From Deltaproteobacteria bacterium (GTDB lineage: Bacteria > Bdellovibrionota > UBA1018 > UBA923): DNA of 16,649 nucleotides. Position 1 is the stretch's first letter, and the number at the start of each line of letters is the position of its first letter. This document shows positions 1 through 7,468 of the stretch, one piece after another. Both the position numbers and the translations under genes were made by a program. The notes under the pieces are model-generated. The model did no database searches and was not told the DNA's origin. It worked only from the letters and a program-made list of their open reading frames with translations. The stretch is taken from the NCBI GenBank assembly GCA_016194725.1, contig JACQAW010000129.1, positions 1 to 16,649 on the forward strand, given 5' to 3'.

Positions 1-2
1 AA

Positions 3-1028
3 GCCAGGAAAACAAACCAGCTCACGATGGTCCTGACGACGGGAGTGTTGGCCTGGGCCATCGCGTTGGGCACCGGAGAATTGGCATTGCGCCTGGCGAA
101 CAGCCGATATCCGATCTACGACCTCGAGATGGTACGGTATGCGAAAGAGCTCAAGATGCGCGACCTGTTTCAGGAAGTCAGCCATCTCCACCGTCCGAAT
201 ACAACTGCCCGTCTTATGGGTGTCGACATATCGCTCAATGGCCTTGGCCACCGCTCGGCAACCGACCTGGGCACAGTGAAGGGGGCCGATGAAGCACGTG
301 TGTTTGTACTTGGAAATTCGATAACCATGGGATGGGGCGTGCCGCTGGCCGAACTATTCACGACCCGGCTGCAGGACCGCCTCAACCGCGAGCACGTGCT
401 GGGCCCGGGCAGACGGGTGGTGATCGCGAACGCGGGCGTGGGAAATTACAACACCTGTACAGAGGCCAGGCTGGCTGCTCGCCAGCTGAGGCAGGTGCGC
501 CCCGATCTGGTGCTCGTGCAGTATTTTTTGCCCGATGCCGAGCCCCGTGGCTTCAACTCCGACAATTTATTATTGAAGCATTCCTATCTGGCCGCGTTTC
601 TGTACGACAAGTTGCGAAAGCTCAAAGGCCTGCTCGGAAATGAAGACCTCTTTACCCACTATCGCCGCATATACGAGGACACGAGCACGGACTGGCAACG
701 CACGCTGGGGTGCCTTGACGAAATTCGGGCCAGCAGCGTAAGCGCCAACGCTTTTATGCTCGCGATGCTCGTCCCCCAGCCTCACGATCTGGGACCAGGG
801 TCTCCCTACCGGCAGCTCTATGACAAGATCGCCGCCACGTTTAACGCGCGCGGCTTCGCGCTGCTTGACACGGTAAAGGCCTTCGAAAGGCGTTTTGCCG
901 GTCGTGAGAAAGGGCTATGGGTGAGCCCCGAAGACTCGCACCTGAACATGCGGGGACACGAGCTCATGGCGGAGTTGCTGCACGATTATCTGTTGCTACA
1001 TCGTGAAGCGCTGGCCCCAAGCCACTGA
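3..1028 (+). CDS. Membrane-anchored SGNH/GDSL-fold hydrolase (probably 5'-partial)
   Basis: Likely an esterase or acyl-modifying enzyme of the SGNH superfamily, held in the inner membrane with its catalytic domain outside. Numbered from the ATG at 27: a hydrophobic segment covers residues 1-22, block I is L-G-N-S-I-T with Ser98 as predicted nucleophile (GDS changed to GNS), block II is N-A-G-V-G (135-139), block III is degenerate near Y166-D170, and block V is E-D-S-H-L-N with His305. The reading frame is open to the left edge and gives basic residues (R-K-T-N-Q) before the ATG at 27. That ATG also has no well-placed Shine-Dalgarno, so the true start may lie outside the window. It is the first of four SGNH genes in one direction. 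Family assignment is firm; substrate is unknown. Confidence 0.8.
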   Translation, partial: ARKTNQLTMVLTTGVLAWAIALGTGELALRLANSRYPIYDLEMVRYAKELKMRDLFQEVSHLHRPNTTARLMGVDISLNGLGHRSATDLGTVKGADEARVFVLGNSITMGWGVPLAELFTTRLQDRLNREHVLGPGRRVVIANAGVGNYNTCTEARLAARQLRQVRPDLVLVQYFLPDAEPRGFNSDNLLLKHSYLAAFLYDKLRKLKGLLGNEDLFTHYRRIYEDTSTDWQRTLGCLDEIRASSVSANAFMLAMLVPQPHDLGPGSPYRQLYDKIAATFNARGFALLDTVKAFERRFAGREKGLWVSPEDSHLNMRGHELMAELLHDYLLLHREALAPSH

Positions 1029-1090
1029 CAAAAAACATTCAGCGGTGTTCATCATTGCGGTCAACCCGCTCCAGAACGTATCATGGGGGA

Positions 1091-2224
1091 GTGACTGAGC
1101 GTCATGCTTTCAAACGGCTTACTCTTATCGTCGCGGGGACGGCAATAACAGCGGTTTTCTGCGCGGGGTTGCTGGCCTGCGCCGAATTTTTCTATCGATT
1201 CAAAGATTACCGGCCCGCCGATGCCGCGTTGCTCGCCTTATCGAACGTAACGCATCCTCTTACTGGCAAAGTCATGAAGTATCGTTTTACGACCAGCGGA
1301 AATTTACGCGCGATTTCGTGGGATTTTTTGATGAACGACGAACAAACCGGTAATATTTTAAGGCCGAATTTTCACAGCAGGTGGCTGGAAACCAAAGGAC
1401 GCGACCTGGTCGCCGCCGCCAAGGTAGTGCGCGACGTCCACTACGACATGGATGCCTATGGTCGTAGAATCACTCCTGGACAGAAACACCTCAAGCATAA
1501 GCGCGAGCGTTTTTTAGCATTTTTTGGCTGCTCTTTCACCTTTGGTGAGTGGGTGGACAGCAATGAAACACTGCCCTATTACGTTTCGCAACTCGCAACC
1601 GGCTACCACGCCTACAATTACGGCGTCAGCGGCTACGGCCCCCATAGCGTGCTGACCAGGATTAAGAATATCGACCTTCGGCAGCAGATCCCCCAACGCC
1701 AGGGAATATTCATTTACACTTTCATGGATGATCAGGTCAGTCGAGCAATCGGGACGATGACTCGGGTTAACAAATTCGCCGCCCGCCAGCCCTTCTATGA
1801 GCTTGCCGACAATGGCCAGCCGGTTCAACACTCTTCGCTGTCGCAGGGCCGGCCCCTGCGTTCCTGGATCTACAGTCACCTTGGTGAAAGCGCGCTGCTT
1901 CGCCATTTCAATGTCGAGTATCCCTGGTGGATCGGAAAAAAAGATCTGGATCTGGTTGCCGCGCTGCTGGCGGCGATGAAGGCTGAGTTCGAGCGCGAGT
2001 TTCCTGACAGCAAATTCTACGTGCTCTTTTATCCTGGCCAGGAACTCGCCAGGCGAATCATCCCTCTTCTGGTCGAAAGAGGAGTTCAGTCTTTCGATTA
2101 TTCACGAGTCAAACTGGAAAATGAAGATGGAGACCCGTTTGTCATTCCCGAGAATGGGCATCCCAGTGCAGCGGCTCACCAAGTCGTCTCCAGCTTGCTC
2201 GTGCGAGACCTGCCAAGATGGTAA
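1091..2224 (+). CDS. Membrane-anchored SGNH-family protein, GCS variant
   Basis: An SGNH-fold protein with one N-terminal membrane segment (about residues 10-32 from the GTG at 1091) and an extracytoplasmic domain. Block I reads F-F-G-C-S-F-T-F-G with predicted nucleophile Ser148, so the Asp of GDS is a Cys. Block II is N-Y-G-V-S-G-Y-G (from residue 176). Block III is weak (Y-T-F-M-D-D). Block V is E-N-G-H-P-S with His357, which keeps the Ser-His pair. The start is uncertain: TTG 1055 is in frame, GTG 1091 leaves a short basic N-terminus before the membrane segment as in the sister genes, and neither has a well-spaced ribosome site. It lies about 62 bp after the first SGNH gene. It shares the GCS block and N-(Y/F)-G-V-(S/A)-G-Y-G with the SGNH gene at 5085, so those two are the closest pair. 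Substrate unknown. Confidence 0.8.
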   Translation: MTERHAFKRLTLIVAGTAITAVFCAGLLACAEFFYRFKDYRPADAALLALSNVTHPLTGKVMKYRFTTSGNLRAISWDFLMNDEQTGNILRPNFHSRWLETKGRDLVAAAKVVRDVHYDMDAYGRRITPGQKHLKHKRERFLAFFGCSFTFGEWVDSNETLPYYVSQLATGYHAYNYGVSGYGPHSVLTRIKNIDLRQQIPQRQGIFIYTFMDDQVSRAIGTMTRVNKFAARQPFYELADNGQPVQHSSLSQGRPLRSWIYSHLGESALLRHFNVEYPWWIGKKDLDLVAALLAAMKAEFEREFPDSKFYVLFYPGQELARRIIPLLVERGVQSFDYSRVKLENEDGDPFVIPENGHPSAAAHQVVSSLLVRDLPRW

Positions 2225-2247
2225 GCTTCTGGCATGACTCTACCCAT

Positions 2248-2263
2248 AAGATCGGTTGATCTT
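2248..2263. other. Short perfect hairpin between SGNH genes
   Basis: AAGATC-GGTT-GATCTT forms a 6-bp perfect stem with a 4-base loop, 24 bases after the stop of the second SGNH gene and about 80 bases before the next start. No T-run follows, so a strong intrinsic terminator is unlikely. It could be a weak attenuator or a chance palindrome. The 122-bp gap it sits in is the largest in the SGNH cluster and may also hold a promoter, though I see no convincing -35/-10 pair. Confidence 0.2.
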
Positions 2264-2346
2264 GAGTGGCGGCGGTAGTGAATTGAAAACGCGGGCCTGC
2301 ATTAGTATGCGGCATGCCAAGAATTCATGGTACCCTCTAGGGCAGG

Positions 2347-3624
2347 ATGGCAATAAAGAGGAAAAGACAGTCCGGGCGCATGATTGCCCTCGGAATTCTG
2401 GGCATGGTGATTGCTCTTCTTCTTTGCGAGGGCTGGCTCAGGTGGCAGGTCGAGAAAGCAGGGCCAGACGACTGGGAGACCTTCATGCTTCCAGTTTACA
2501 CTCGGGTGCACAAGAGAATTTTCCAAGTCTGGACCCAAAATGAAAAAACCAGCTACCTCAATCCGCCGTATTCCGCTTTCGCGAATATCGGCTTTGACGA
2601 CCCCGCAAGAGTTACAGCGATTTATCCCTTCGCCAGGCTGGCTCCCAGCCAGACATTAACCGGACATGATTTTCTTCGTGACCCGGTTTGGGCGCAGGCA
2701 CATCCGTATACGGCCACTATCAATTCGTTGGGCTACCGTGATCCGGAACGCGTCGTAAAAAAGAAAGCTGGAACCATTCGCATTCTTTGCCTGGGCGAGT
2801 ATCAGACTTTCGGCCATGCCGTGAACGATCAGCAGACCTTCACCTACCTGCTCGAAAAATTTCTGAATGCCAAGAACCTCGGATATCACTTCGAAGTGTG
2901 GAATGCGGGCATACATGCTTCGACTGCCGTCATGGGCTATGCGCGGCTGCAGCGTGAAGGCTTGAATTATCAGCCCGATCTGGTCTTTCTGGAGTACGGA
3001 CTGGTGGACGTCGGCTCCCTGTATGACTTTTACGCGCCGGAGGATCATGTTTTGCGAGGAGTGCCTAAGCCGATACTGCTGCGGAGTTTTTCAAAAGATA
3101 TGCAGACCCAGCTCATTCACCGCCTTTACACCGGTCTATTCAGCCCGCTTTATGTGGGCTATGTGATGGCTACTCGGATCCTGGGCATTCACAGCGAGGA
3201 GTTCCTCAAGCGAAGCGTGATGCATTTCGAGGAAATAATGGCTAAAATGATTGCTACTCTGAAGCAAAAGAATATTCCGGTGGTGCTTTTGGATCAGGTG
3301 GGCGCTGACTTCAGACGGCCTTACTACAAAGCCATCGCACAGCAGAATCACGTGGAGCTCTGGACCATAGACGACGCTTTCAAGACTTATCCCCCGTCAA
3401 AAAAAGATTTTGAGGAATTCGACCGGACGCCCGATAACTTCGTCGAGGAGTTTGGAAGGTTCAAAAACCGCGTGGCTGTCAAGCCCTGGTACCCCCGTTA
3501 CCGCCCTTATCTTTCGAGCTTCTACCAGCTGAGCGCCAAGGGATATGAGGCTTTGGCTCATGCGGTCAGCGACAAGGTGGCCGAAAAAATCCGGCGCGGA
3601 GGGTTGCTTGAAGCAGCCCAATAG
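2347..3624 (+). CDS. SGNH-fold membrane protein lacking catalytic residues (probable pseudoenzyme)
   Basis: Basic N-terminus (K-R-K-R), a membrane segment at about residues 12-30, then an SGNH-like domain. The fold landmarks are recognisable: L-C-L-G-E-Y-Q-T-F-G-H at 147-157 stands where G-D-S-x-T-x-G is expected, N-A-G-I-H matches block II, L-E-Y-G-L-V-D (215-221) matches block III, and S-F-Y-Q-L-S-A-K-G-Y (391-400) matches the D-x-x-H-x-N-x-x-G block V. In this alignment the nucleophile Ser is Tyr152, the block III Asn is Val220, the block V Asp is Ser391 and the catalytic His is Gln394. A hydrolase mechanism is therefore unlikely. A binding, scaffold or partner role beside the catalytic sisters is my inference. 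AGGG a few bases before ATG 2347 supports that start. The 3' end overlaps the following gene. Confidence 0.8.
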   Translation: MAIKRKRQSGRMIALGILGMVIALLLCEGWLRWQVEKAGPDDWETFMLPVYTRVHKRIFQVWTQNEKTSYLNPPYSAFANIGFDDPARVTAIYPFARLAPSQTLTGHDFLRDPVWAQAHPYTATINSLGYRDPERVVKKKAGTIRILCLGEYQTFGHAVNDQQTFTYLLEKFLNAKNLGYHFEVWNAGIHASTAVMGYARLQREGLNYQPDLVFLEYGLVDVGSLYDFYAPEDHVLRGVPKPILLRSFSKDMQTQLIHRLYTGLFSPLYVGYVMATRILGIHSEEFLKRSVMHFEEIMAKMIATLKQKNIPVVLLDQVGADFRRPYYKAIAQQNHVELWTIDDAFKTYPPSKKDFEEFDRTPDNFVEEFGRFKNRVAVKPWYPRYRPYLSSFYQLSAKGYEALAHAVSDKVAEKIRRGGLLEAAQ

Positions 3625-5065
3625 ACCCGAGTTCGTCGTATTTTTCGTACTCAGCGTGCTGGCAACTCTTGCACTCCGCTGGAATCACTTTGACCTGCCA
3701 CTTTATCACGACGAAGCCGGATTTTTCAGCCAGCAAGCCTACCGGCTTTACCGTACCCACTTTCAGCTTTTCAGCCAAATTCAATTCATGGAAATTTACC
3801 ACCCGCAGCTTTACTATGCCCTGCTTGCGGCGCTCACCCTGTTGTTCGGCTGGAAGATGCAGGTGCTTCATTCAACCGCGCTGTTGGTTTCGGGCCTGCT
3901 TTGCACCAGCATTTATTCATTGGCCCGCCTGCGCGCCAGCCGGCCGATGGCGGCCCTGGCGGTAGCCGGATTTTTTTTGAGCACCTTGTATCGCTCGAGC
4001 TCGCTGTCCATCGAGCCTGACTTTTCCGCGGCTGCGTTCGGCCTGCTGGCCCTTGGAAGCGCGCTTTCTATGTCCTGGAAACGCGGAGCGGTGTTCTTCG
4101 CAGTCTCATGCCTGTGCAACGGCACCGCGGTGATCTTCGCTCCCGTACTGGCCTGCCTCATTTTCAACCGGGTTCCACGCTCGGACTTCCGGCCTGTTTT
4201 CCTGCGCTTTTTCGCGCCAGCCTTCATTGGACTGTCGGTGTGGTGCCTTTATTTCATCGGTATCCATAAAGGGCTGGGAGTTTACTTCGAAGCAAATTTT
4301 CCGGTTCTCGGGGGACCGACACTGCTGTTTGAACGCTTCATACAGGAATGGCCCAACATTATCTTCATGGATTCCGGGCGCAAAATCATTTCCCTGGTGC
4401 TGCTGGCAGGCTTGGCCTGGCAGCTGATACGCCGATATTTCAGCACTTCGGTGGTGGGCCGGACTTCAGGCCATTTTCGCGCATTGGTTGCAGCATTACT
4501 GACGCAATTTCTGTTCCTCGTTTTTTTTGGGCTGGTAAATCCGCGCTATGCCACGGTTTCAACAGCTCTCCTTTACGTGCTTGGTTCCTGGGCTTTGGCT
4601 GACCTGAAGGCAGGTTTGCTGGTACAGGTGGCGGCCGTGGCGGTTGCTTCGTCGCTGGGTACCTCGGAATGGAACAACGGCGATTTTGCCTATGAATACC
4701 AGGCCTACCGAGCCGGATATGTCGAACAAATACGAGCTCTGCAAGCAGTCGCAAAATACCTGGAAACGGAATGGCCCGACGCCGTAATCTATGCGCGCTG
4801 GATCTGGGCCATTCCGCTAAGTGCACCCCGGGCCGGCTATGTGACGCGCCCGCTTGAGGCCATCTCGATTCAGGATAAAATCGAGAATTTTCGATTTCCG
4901 ACCGCAAACGACAGGAAAGCCTTTCTGCTGTTCTCTTCTCCTGTCGATCCGCCCTTGCCTGAAGACAGCTCAGCCGCGGTTACTCAGCTTCGCGCGCACG
5001 TGACGGGACCTTGCCGATCCTGGGAGAAAACGCGCGCAAAGTTTTATTTGTGCCCGCTCAATTGA
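3608..5065 (+). CDS. GT-C-fold membrane glycosyltransferase (PMT/ArnT-like)
   Basis: A hydrophobic multi-pass protein of about 485 residues that probably transfers a sugar from a polyprenyl-phosphate carrier to an acceptor outside the inner membrane. After the first membrane segment (about 8-24) comes L-Y-H-D-E-A-G-F with Asp35-Glu36, the acidic pair typical of the first external loop of GT-C enzymes. H-P-Q-L-Y-Y at 65-70 resembles the H-P-P-x-Y motif of the PMT_2/ArnT group, and S-I-E-P-D-F (134-139) resembles the next conserved loop. Many further membrane helices follow, then a soluble tail. I chose TTG 3608 because GGAGGG at 3598-3603 precedes it and the 17-bp overlap with the upstream gene suggests translational coupling; upstream in-frame starts would overlap that gene by up to 80 bp. 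Sugar and acceptor cannot be told from sequence. Confidence 0.8.
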   Translation: MKQPNRPEFVVFFVLSVLATLALRWNHFDLPLYHDEAGFFSQQAYRLYRTHFQLFSQIQFMEIYHPQLYYALLAALTLLFGWKMQVLHSTALLVSGLLCTSIYSLARLRASRPMAALAVAGFFLSTLYRSSSLSIEPDFSAAAFGLLALGSALSMSWKRGAVFFAVSCLCNGTAVIFAPVLACLIFNRVPRSDFRPVFLRFFAPAFIGLSVWCLYFIGIHKGLGVYFEANFPVLGGPTLLFERFIQEWPNIIFMDSGRKIISLVLLAGLAWQLIRRYFSTSVVGRTSGHFRALVAALLTQFLFLVFFGLVNPRYATVSTALLYVLGSWALADLKAGLLVQVAAVAVASSLGTSEWNNGDFAYEYQAYRAGYVEQIRALQAVAKYLETEWPDAVIYARWIWAIPLSAPRAGYVTRPLEAISIQDKIENFRFPTANDRKAFLLFSSPVDPPLPEDSSAAVTQLRAHVTGPCRSWEKTRAKFYLCPLN

Positions 5066-5084
5066 TGTTTACACTGAGGGAAGC

Positions 5085-6137
5085 ATGGCTTCATTGCAGC
5101 CCACCAATGTGAAACGCAAGGTATTCTCCGTCCTGGTCATCCTGGGAATCTCCACTGCTGCCGCGTTGATTGCGGGTGAGTGGTATTGCCGCGCGAAAGG
5201 ATTACTGCCTTATTCTTCCCATGAAATATCCATTCGGGTCGAGCCGGGCGGCAGTTTTATCGGGCCGCATCCCATTCTCGGCTACGCAAATCTGCCTGGA
5301 GCTTTTAGAATAACTCACCCCACAGGTTATACCTGGAAAGGCGTACAGGATGGCGAGGGACACAGGGTCACCCGCCCCCAGGCCGGCTCGACCAAAGGGC
5401 ATAAGGATGAACTTTGGATCTTTGGCTGCTCGCTGACATACGGCTGGACCCTCAACGACTCAGAAACGTTTCCCTGGCTGCTACAGGAACGATTTCCCGC
5501 CTACGACGTCACGAATTTTGGCGTGGCCGGCTACGGCACATTGCATTCGCTGCTGCAGCTTCGTGGGGCGCTAGCCACGGGCAGGCGCCCCAAGGCTGTG
5601 GTACTTGGCTTCATGGCGGGGCATATTTCGCGCAACACGTTTTCGCGGACAAGAAGAAAAATGGTAAAGCCCTACTCTGACGCCTGGGGAAGCATGATTC
5701 AGCCTTTTGCAAAGCGCGACTCATCGGGAAATCTTCGGGTGGAAATGGCCAAATATGTTTACGAGGGATTGCCGTTCGTCACCGAGTCGGCGCTTATGAA
5801 CTTTCTGGACGACAAGCTCAATGAATGGGACGAGGACAGACCCGAACATTGGCAAGTTACAAAGGGAATACTCGACGAGATCGCCAGCACCTGCGAGCAG
5901 CGAGGTATTCCGTTGGTGCTGGCCGACCTTTCTCCCTTTTCGGACAGATTTTCAAAGGAATGGGCCGCCAACCACCCTCTGGTAACGCTGGCCTGGATGG
6001 GCGTGAACTTCCAGGACCCCGTCTTCAATAACCAGAAGCTGGCGCACGACGGACACCCCAACGCCGCTGCAAATCGCCTATATTCCCAAAAGCTCGGATC
6101 AGCCCTTACGCAAGTACTGGCGACGCGGCGAAGATAA
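5085..6137 (+). CDS. Membrane-anchored SGNH-family protein, GCS variant
   Basis: The fourth SGNH protein of the cluster, 350 residues. The N-terminus has K-R-K and a membrane segment at about 13-32. Block I is I-F-G-C-S-L-T-Y-G with Ser116 as nucleophile. Block II is N-F-G-V-A-G-Y-G (144-151). Block III is G-F-M-A-G-H, unlike the usual G-x-N-D. Block V is D322-G-H324-P-N. The Ser and His needed for ester hydrolysis or acyl transfer are present. GAGGG at 5076-5080 sits 4 bases before ATG 5085, and the gap to the glycosyltransferase is 19 bp, so the two are very probably co-transcribed. It is most like the SGNH protein ending at 2224. The gene ends in T-R-R-R and is followed in another frame by a Lys-rich open stretch (separate entry). 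Substrate unknown. Confidence 0.82.
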   Translation: MASLQPTNVKRKVFSVLVILGISTAAALIAGEWYCRAKGLLPYSSHEISIRVEPGGSFIGPHPILGYANLPGAFRITHPTGYTWKGVQDGEGHRVTRPQAGSTKGHKDELWIFGCSLTYGWTLNDSETFPWLLQERFPAYDVTNFGVAGYGTLHSLLQLRGALATGRRPKAVVLGFMAGHISRNTFSRTRRKMVKPYSDAWGSMIQPFAKRDSSGNLRVEMAKYVYEGLPFVTESALMNFLDDKLNEWDEDRPEHWQVTKGILDEIASTCEQRGIPLVLADLSPFSDRFSKEWAANHPLVTLAWMGVNFQDPVFNNQKLAHDGHPNAAANRLYSQKLGSALTQVLATRRR

Positions 6138-6196
6138 TCGACAAAGACGTAAAAAAGGCTGCGAAAAAGGTTGAAAAGAAATTGGACGAAAAATAG
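6119..6196 (+). other. Lys-rich open frame past the SGNH stop (possible frameshifted tail)
   Basis: In the frame reached by a -1 shift from the SGNH gene, codons from 6119 read G-D-A-A-K-I-I-D-K-D-V-K-K-A-A-K-K-V-E-K-K-L-D-E-K and end at TAG 6194-6196. The string is strongly amphipathic and looks like a natural charged C-terminal helix. It has no start codon or ribosome site of its own. Possible readings are a frameshift (mutation or sequencing error) that cut off the original tail of the SGNH protein, a remnant of a lost gene, or chance in an A-rich stretch. The rest of the gap to 6253 shows nothing clear. Confidence 0.3.
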
Positions 6197-6253
6197 CCGT
6201 ACCTGGCGGGGCGTGATTTCGCGCAGACAGCAAGTTAGTCTGGTTATGCAAAG

Positions 6254-6625
6254 CTAATTCTTCTCGAACTCCTGGGGATTGATTCGAAAGTCAAAATGCA
6301 GCCAGATCAGGCGCGAAAGACGAAACGTGATTGGAGCCAGCATCACCAATATCACGCCAGGAATTCCCACGACATATAAGAGCGAGAGGTCTCGAAACAG
6401 TAGAAACAGGAAGATCGGCAGCACCACCACAAAACCCATGCTGTAGCTCAAGGACATAGCGGCCAAAAAATACCCCGGCTCTCTTTCGTACTTGAGCTGG
6501 CACTTGGGGCAGGTCTGGTTCATAGTCAGCAGCCTCGAAAATACCGCGCCACCAAAACACCGTGGGCAGGTGTTCATAAGCACGCCAAAGAAACTTTCGA
6601 GGATGGTTTTTTTTCGGGTATTCAT
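6254..6625 (-). CDS. DUF983-like zinc-finger membrane protein
   Basis: A protein of about 123 residues. C20-P-R-C23-F-G-G-A-V-F and then T-C39-P-K-C42-x-L-K-Y-E-R-E-P-G-Y-F match the family pattern: two CxxC knuckles that probably bind zinc, followed by the conserved E-(R/P)-G-x-F turn. Two hydrophobic stretches follow (about 53-77 and 81-103), then a short cytoplasmic tail. The role of the family is not established. ATG 6625 gives a basic N-terminus of typical length; in-frame alternatives are ATG 6682, with no ribosome site, and ATG 6577. It is transcribed divergently from the methyltransferase gene, and the palindrome at 6690-6713 lies between them and could control both. Confidence 0.75.
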   Translation of the reverse strand: MNTRKKTILESFFGVLMNTCPRCFGGAVFSRLLTMNQTCPKCQLKYEREPGYFLAAMSLSYSMGFVVVLPIFLFLLFRDLSLLYVVGIPGVILVMLAPITFRLSRLIWLHFDFRINPQEFEKN

Positions 6626-6689
6626 GCGCCTCAAAGCGCTACCAGCAAATGCCATATCTTGCAATAAATCCATGCTGTGCATATAATCG

Positions 6690-6713
6690 TTATTGCACTA
6701 TAGTGCAGCAGCA
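6690..6713. promoter_or_regulatory. Operator-like palindrome, site 1 (divergent DUF983/methyltransferase promoter)
   Basis: TGCACTATAGTGCA (6694-6707) is a perfect 14-bp palindrome and the core of TTGCA-CTATAG-TGCAG. With its flanks (TTAT before, CAGCA after) it matches the reverse complement of the site at 8755-8778 at 20 of 24 positions by hand count. It ends a few bases before the methyltransferase ATG (6717) and about 65 bases before the DUF983 start, well placed to repress both. It is read here as a repressor operator, probably for the nearby Fur-family protein; the link to that protein is inference. Confidence 0.6.
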
Positions 6714-6716
6714 ATA

Positions 6717-7397
6717 ATGAGCAATACTGAAACAAAGAGCGGCATGTTACAAGTTCAGAATAGGATCGAGCCCGCGCAACACGAAGTGCTGGCTCTGGAG
6801 ACCCTGCGGCAGGGGGCGTTGATATCTGATAAGCAGTTCGATCGGGTCTACCCCTTGGAGCTTCGGGATTTATCGCACCGACATTGGACGCCGGTGCGCG
6901 TGGCAAGACGGGCGGCGAGTTTTCTGGCCTGCACGCCCGACACCCGCGTTCTCGACGTCGGTTCAGGCTTGGGTAAGTTCTGTCTGGTCGGCGCGCTGAC
7001 CACGATGGCCCATTACTTTGGTGTCGAGCAACGCAAGTCGCTTGCGGATATCGCAACGGCGGTTGCAAGGCAGCATGGAGTTTCCCGCGCCCAATTCCTG
7101 AACATGAATATGGCCGAGATGGATTGGTCAGGTTTTCAGTCATTTTATTTCTATAACCCGTTCCAGGAACAGGTCGATCCAACGGCAAGATTGGATGATA
7201 GCCTGCCCTGTTCACTGCAGCTGTGTGAACTTTACCTGGCGCTCGTACACGCCAGGCTGGCAGCGGCGCCAGCCGGTACCAGAGTCGCGGCCTATCATGG
7301 AATTGGGCTGGGTCTTCAGATGCCAGAGGGCTACGAGCTTGTTTCGGATCATCCAGTGGGCACCGGAAATCTTCAGCTGTGGTTGAAAATCCAGTGA
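6717..7397 (+). CDS. Class I SAM-dependent methyltransferase
   Basis: A protein of 226 residues with a Rossmann-type methyltransferase core. Motif I is V-L-D-V-G-S-G-L-G-K-F at 78-88 (SAM glycine loop), the acidic end of strand 2 is G-V-E104-Q-R, and F-Y-N-P-F at 145-149 stands where the N/D-P-P-Y/F motif IV is expected. L-S-H-R-H-W-T-P-V before motif I is a distinctive conserved-looking block. The target (protein, RNA or small molecule) is unknown. ATG 6717 is preferred over the in-frame TTG 6693, which lies inside the palindrome; no clear ribosome site precedes either. The zinc-ribbon gene follows after 71 bp, with its own possible operator copy in between. Confidence 0.75.
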   Translation: MSNTETKSGMLQVQNRIEPAQHEVLALETLRQGALISDKQFDRVYPLELRDLSHRHWTPVRVARRAASFLACTPDTRVLDVGSGLGKFCLVGALTTMAHYFGVEQRKSLADIATAVARQHGVSRAQFLNMNMAEMDWSGFQSFYFYNPFQEQVDPTARLDDSLPCSLQLCELYLALVHARLAAAPAGTRVAAYHGIGLGLQMPEGYELVSDHPVGTGNLQLWLKIQ

Positions 7398-7428
7398 GCC
7401 CTGCGGCACACTAACCCCCGCATTTACC

Positions 7429-7453
7429 TGCTCTTGCAACATGATGCGTTTAA
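7429..7453. promoter_or_regulatory. Operator-like sequence, site 3 (weaker), before the zinc-ribbon gene
   Basis: TTGCA-ACATGA-TGCGT (7434-7449) preceded by TGCTC. Against the plus strand of the 8755-8778 site it shares TGCT, TTGCA, CATG and TGC in the same spacing, 18 of 25 positions by hand count, but the right half-site is degraded and it is not a full palindrome. It ends 16 bases before the GTG start at 7469, between methyltransferase and zinc-ribbon genes. Its position supports a shared regulon, but the match alone is only suggestive. Confidence 0.35.
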
Positions 7454-7468
7454 TAGTAGGGTCGGCGT

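Noticed and set aside
3545..3607. N-terminal extension of the glycosyltransferase back to 3545
   Set aside because: It would overlap the SGNH pseudoenzyme gene by 80 bp and adds residues with no ribosome site. TTG 3608 has GGAGGG just upstream.
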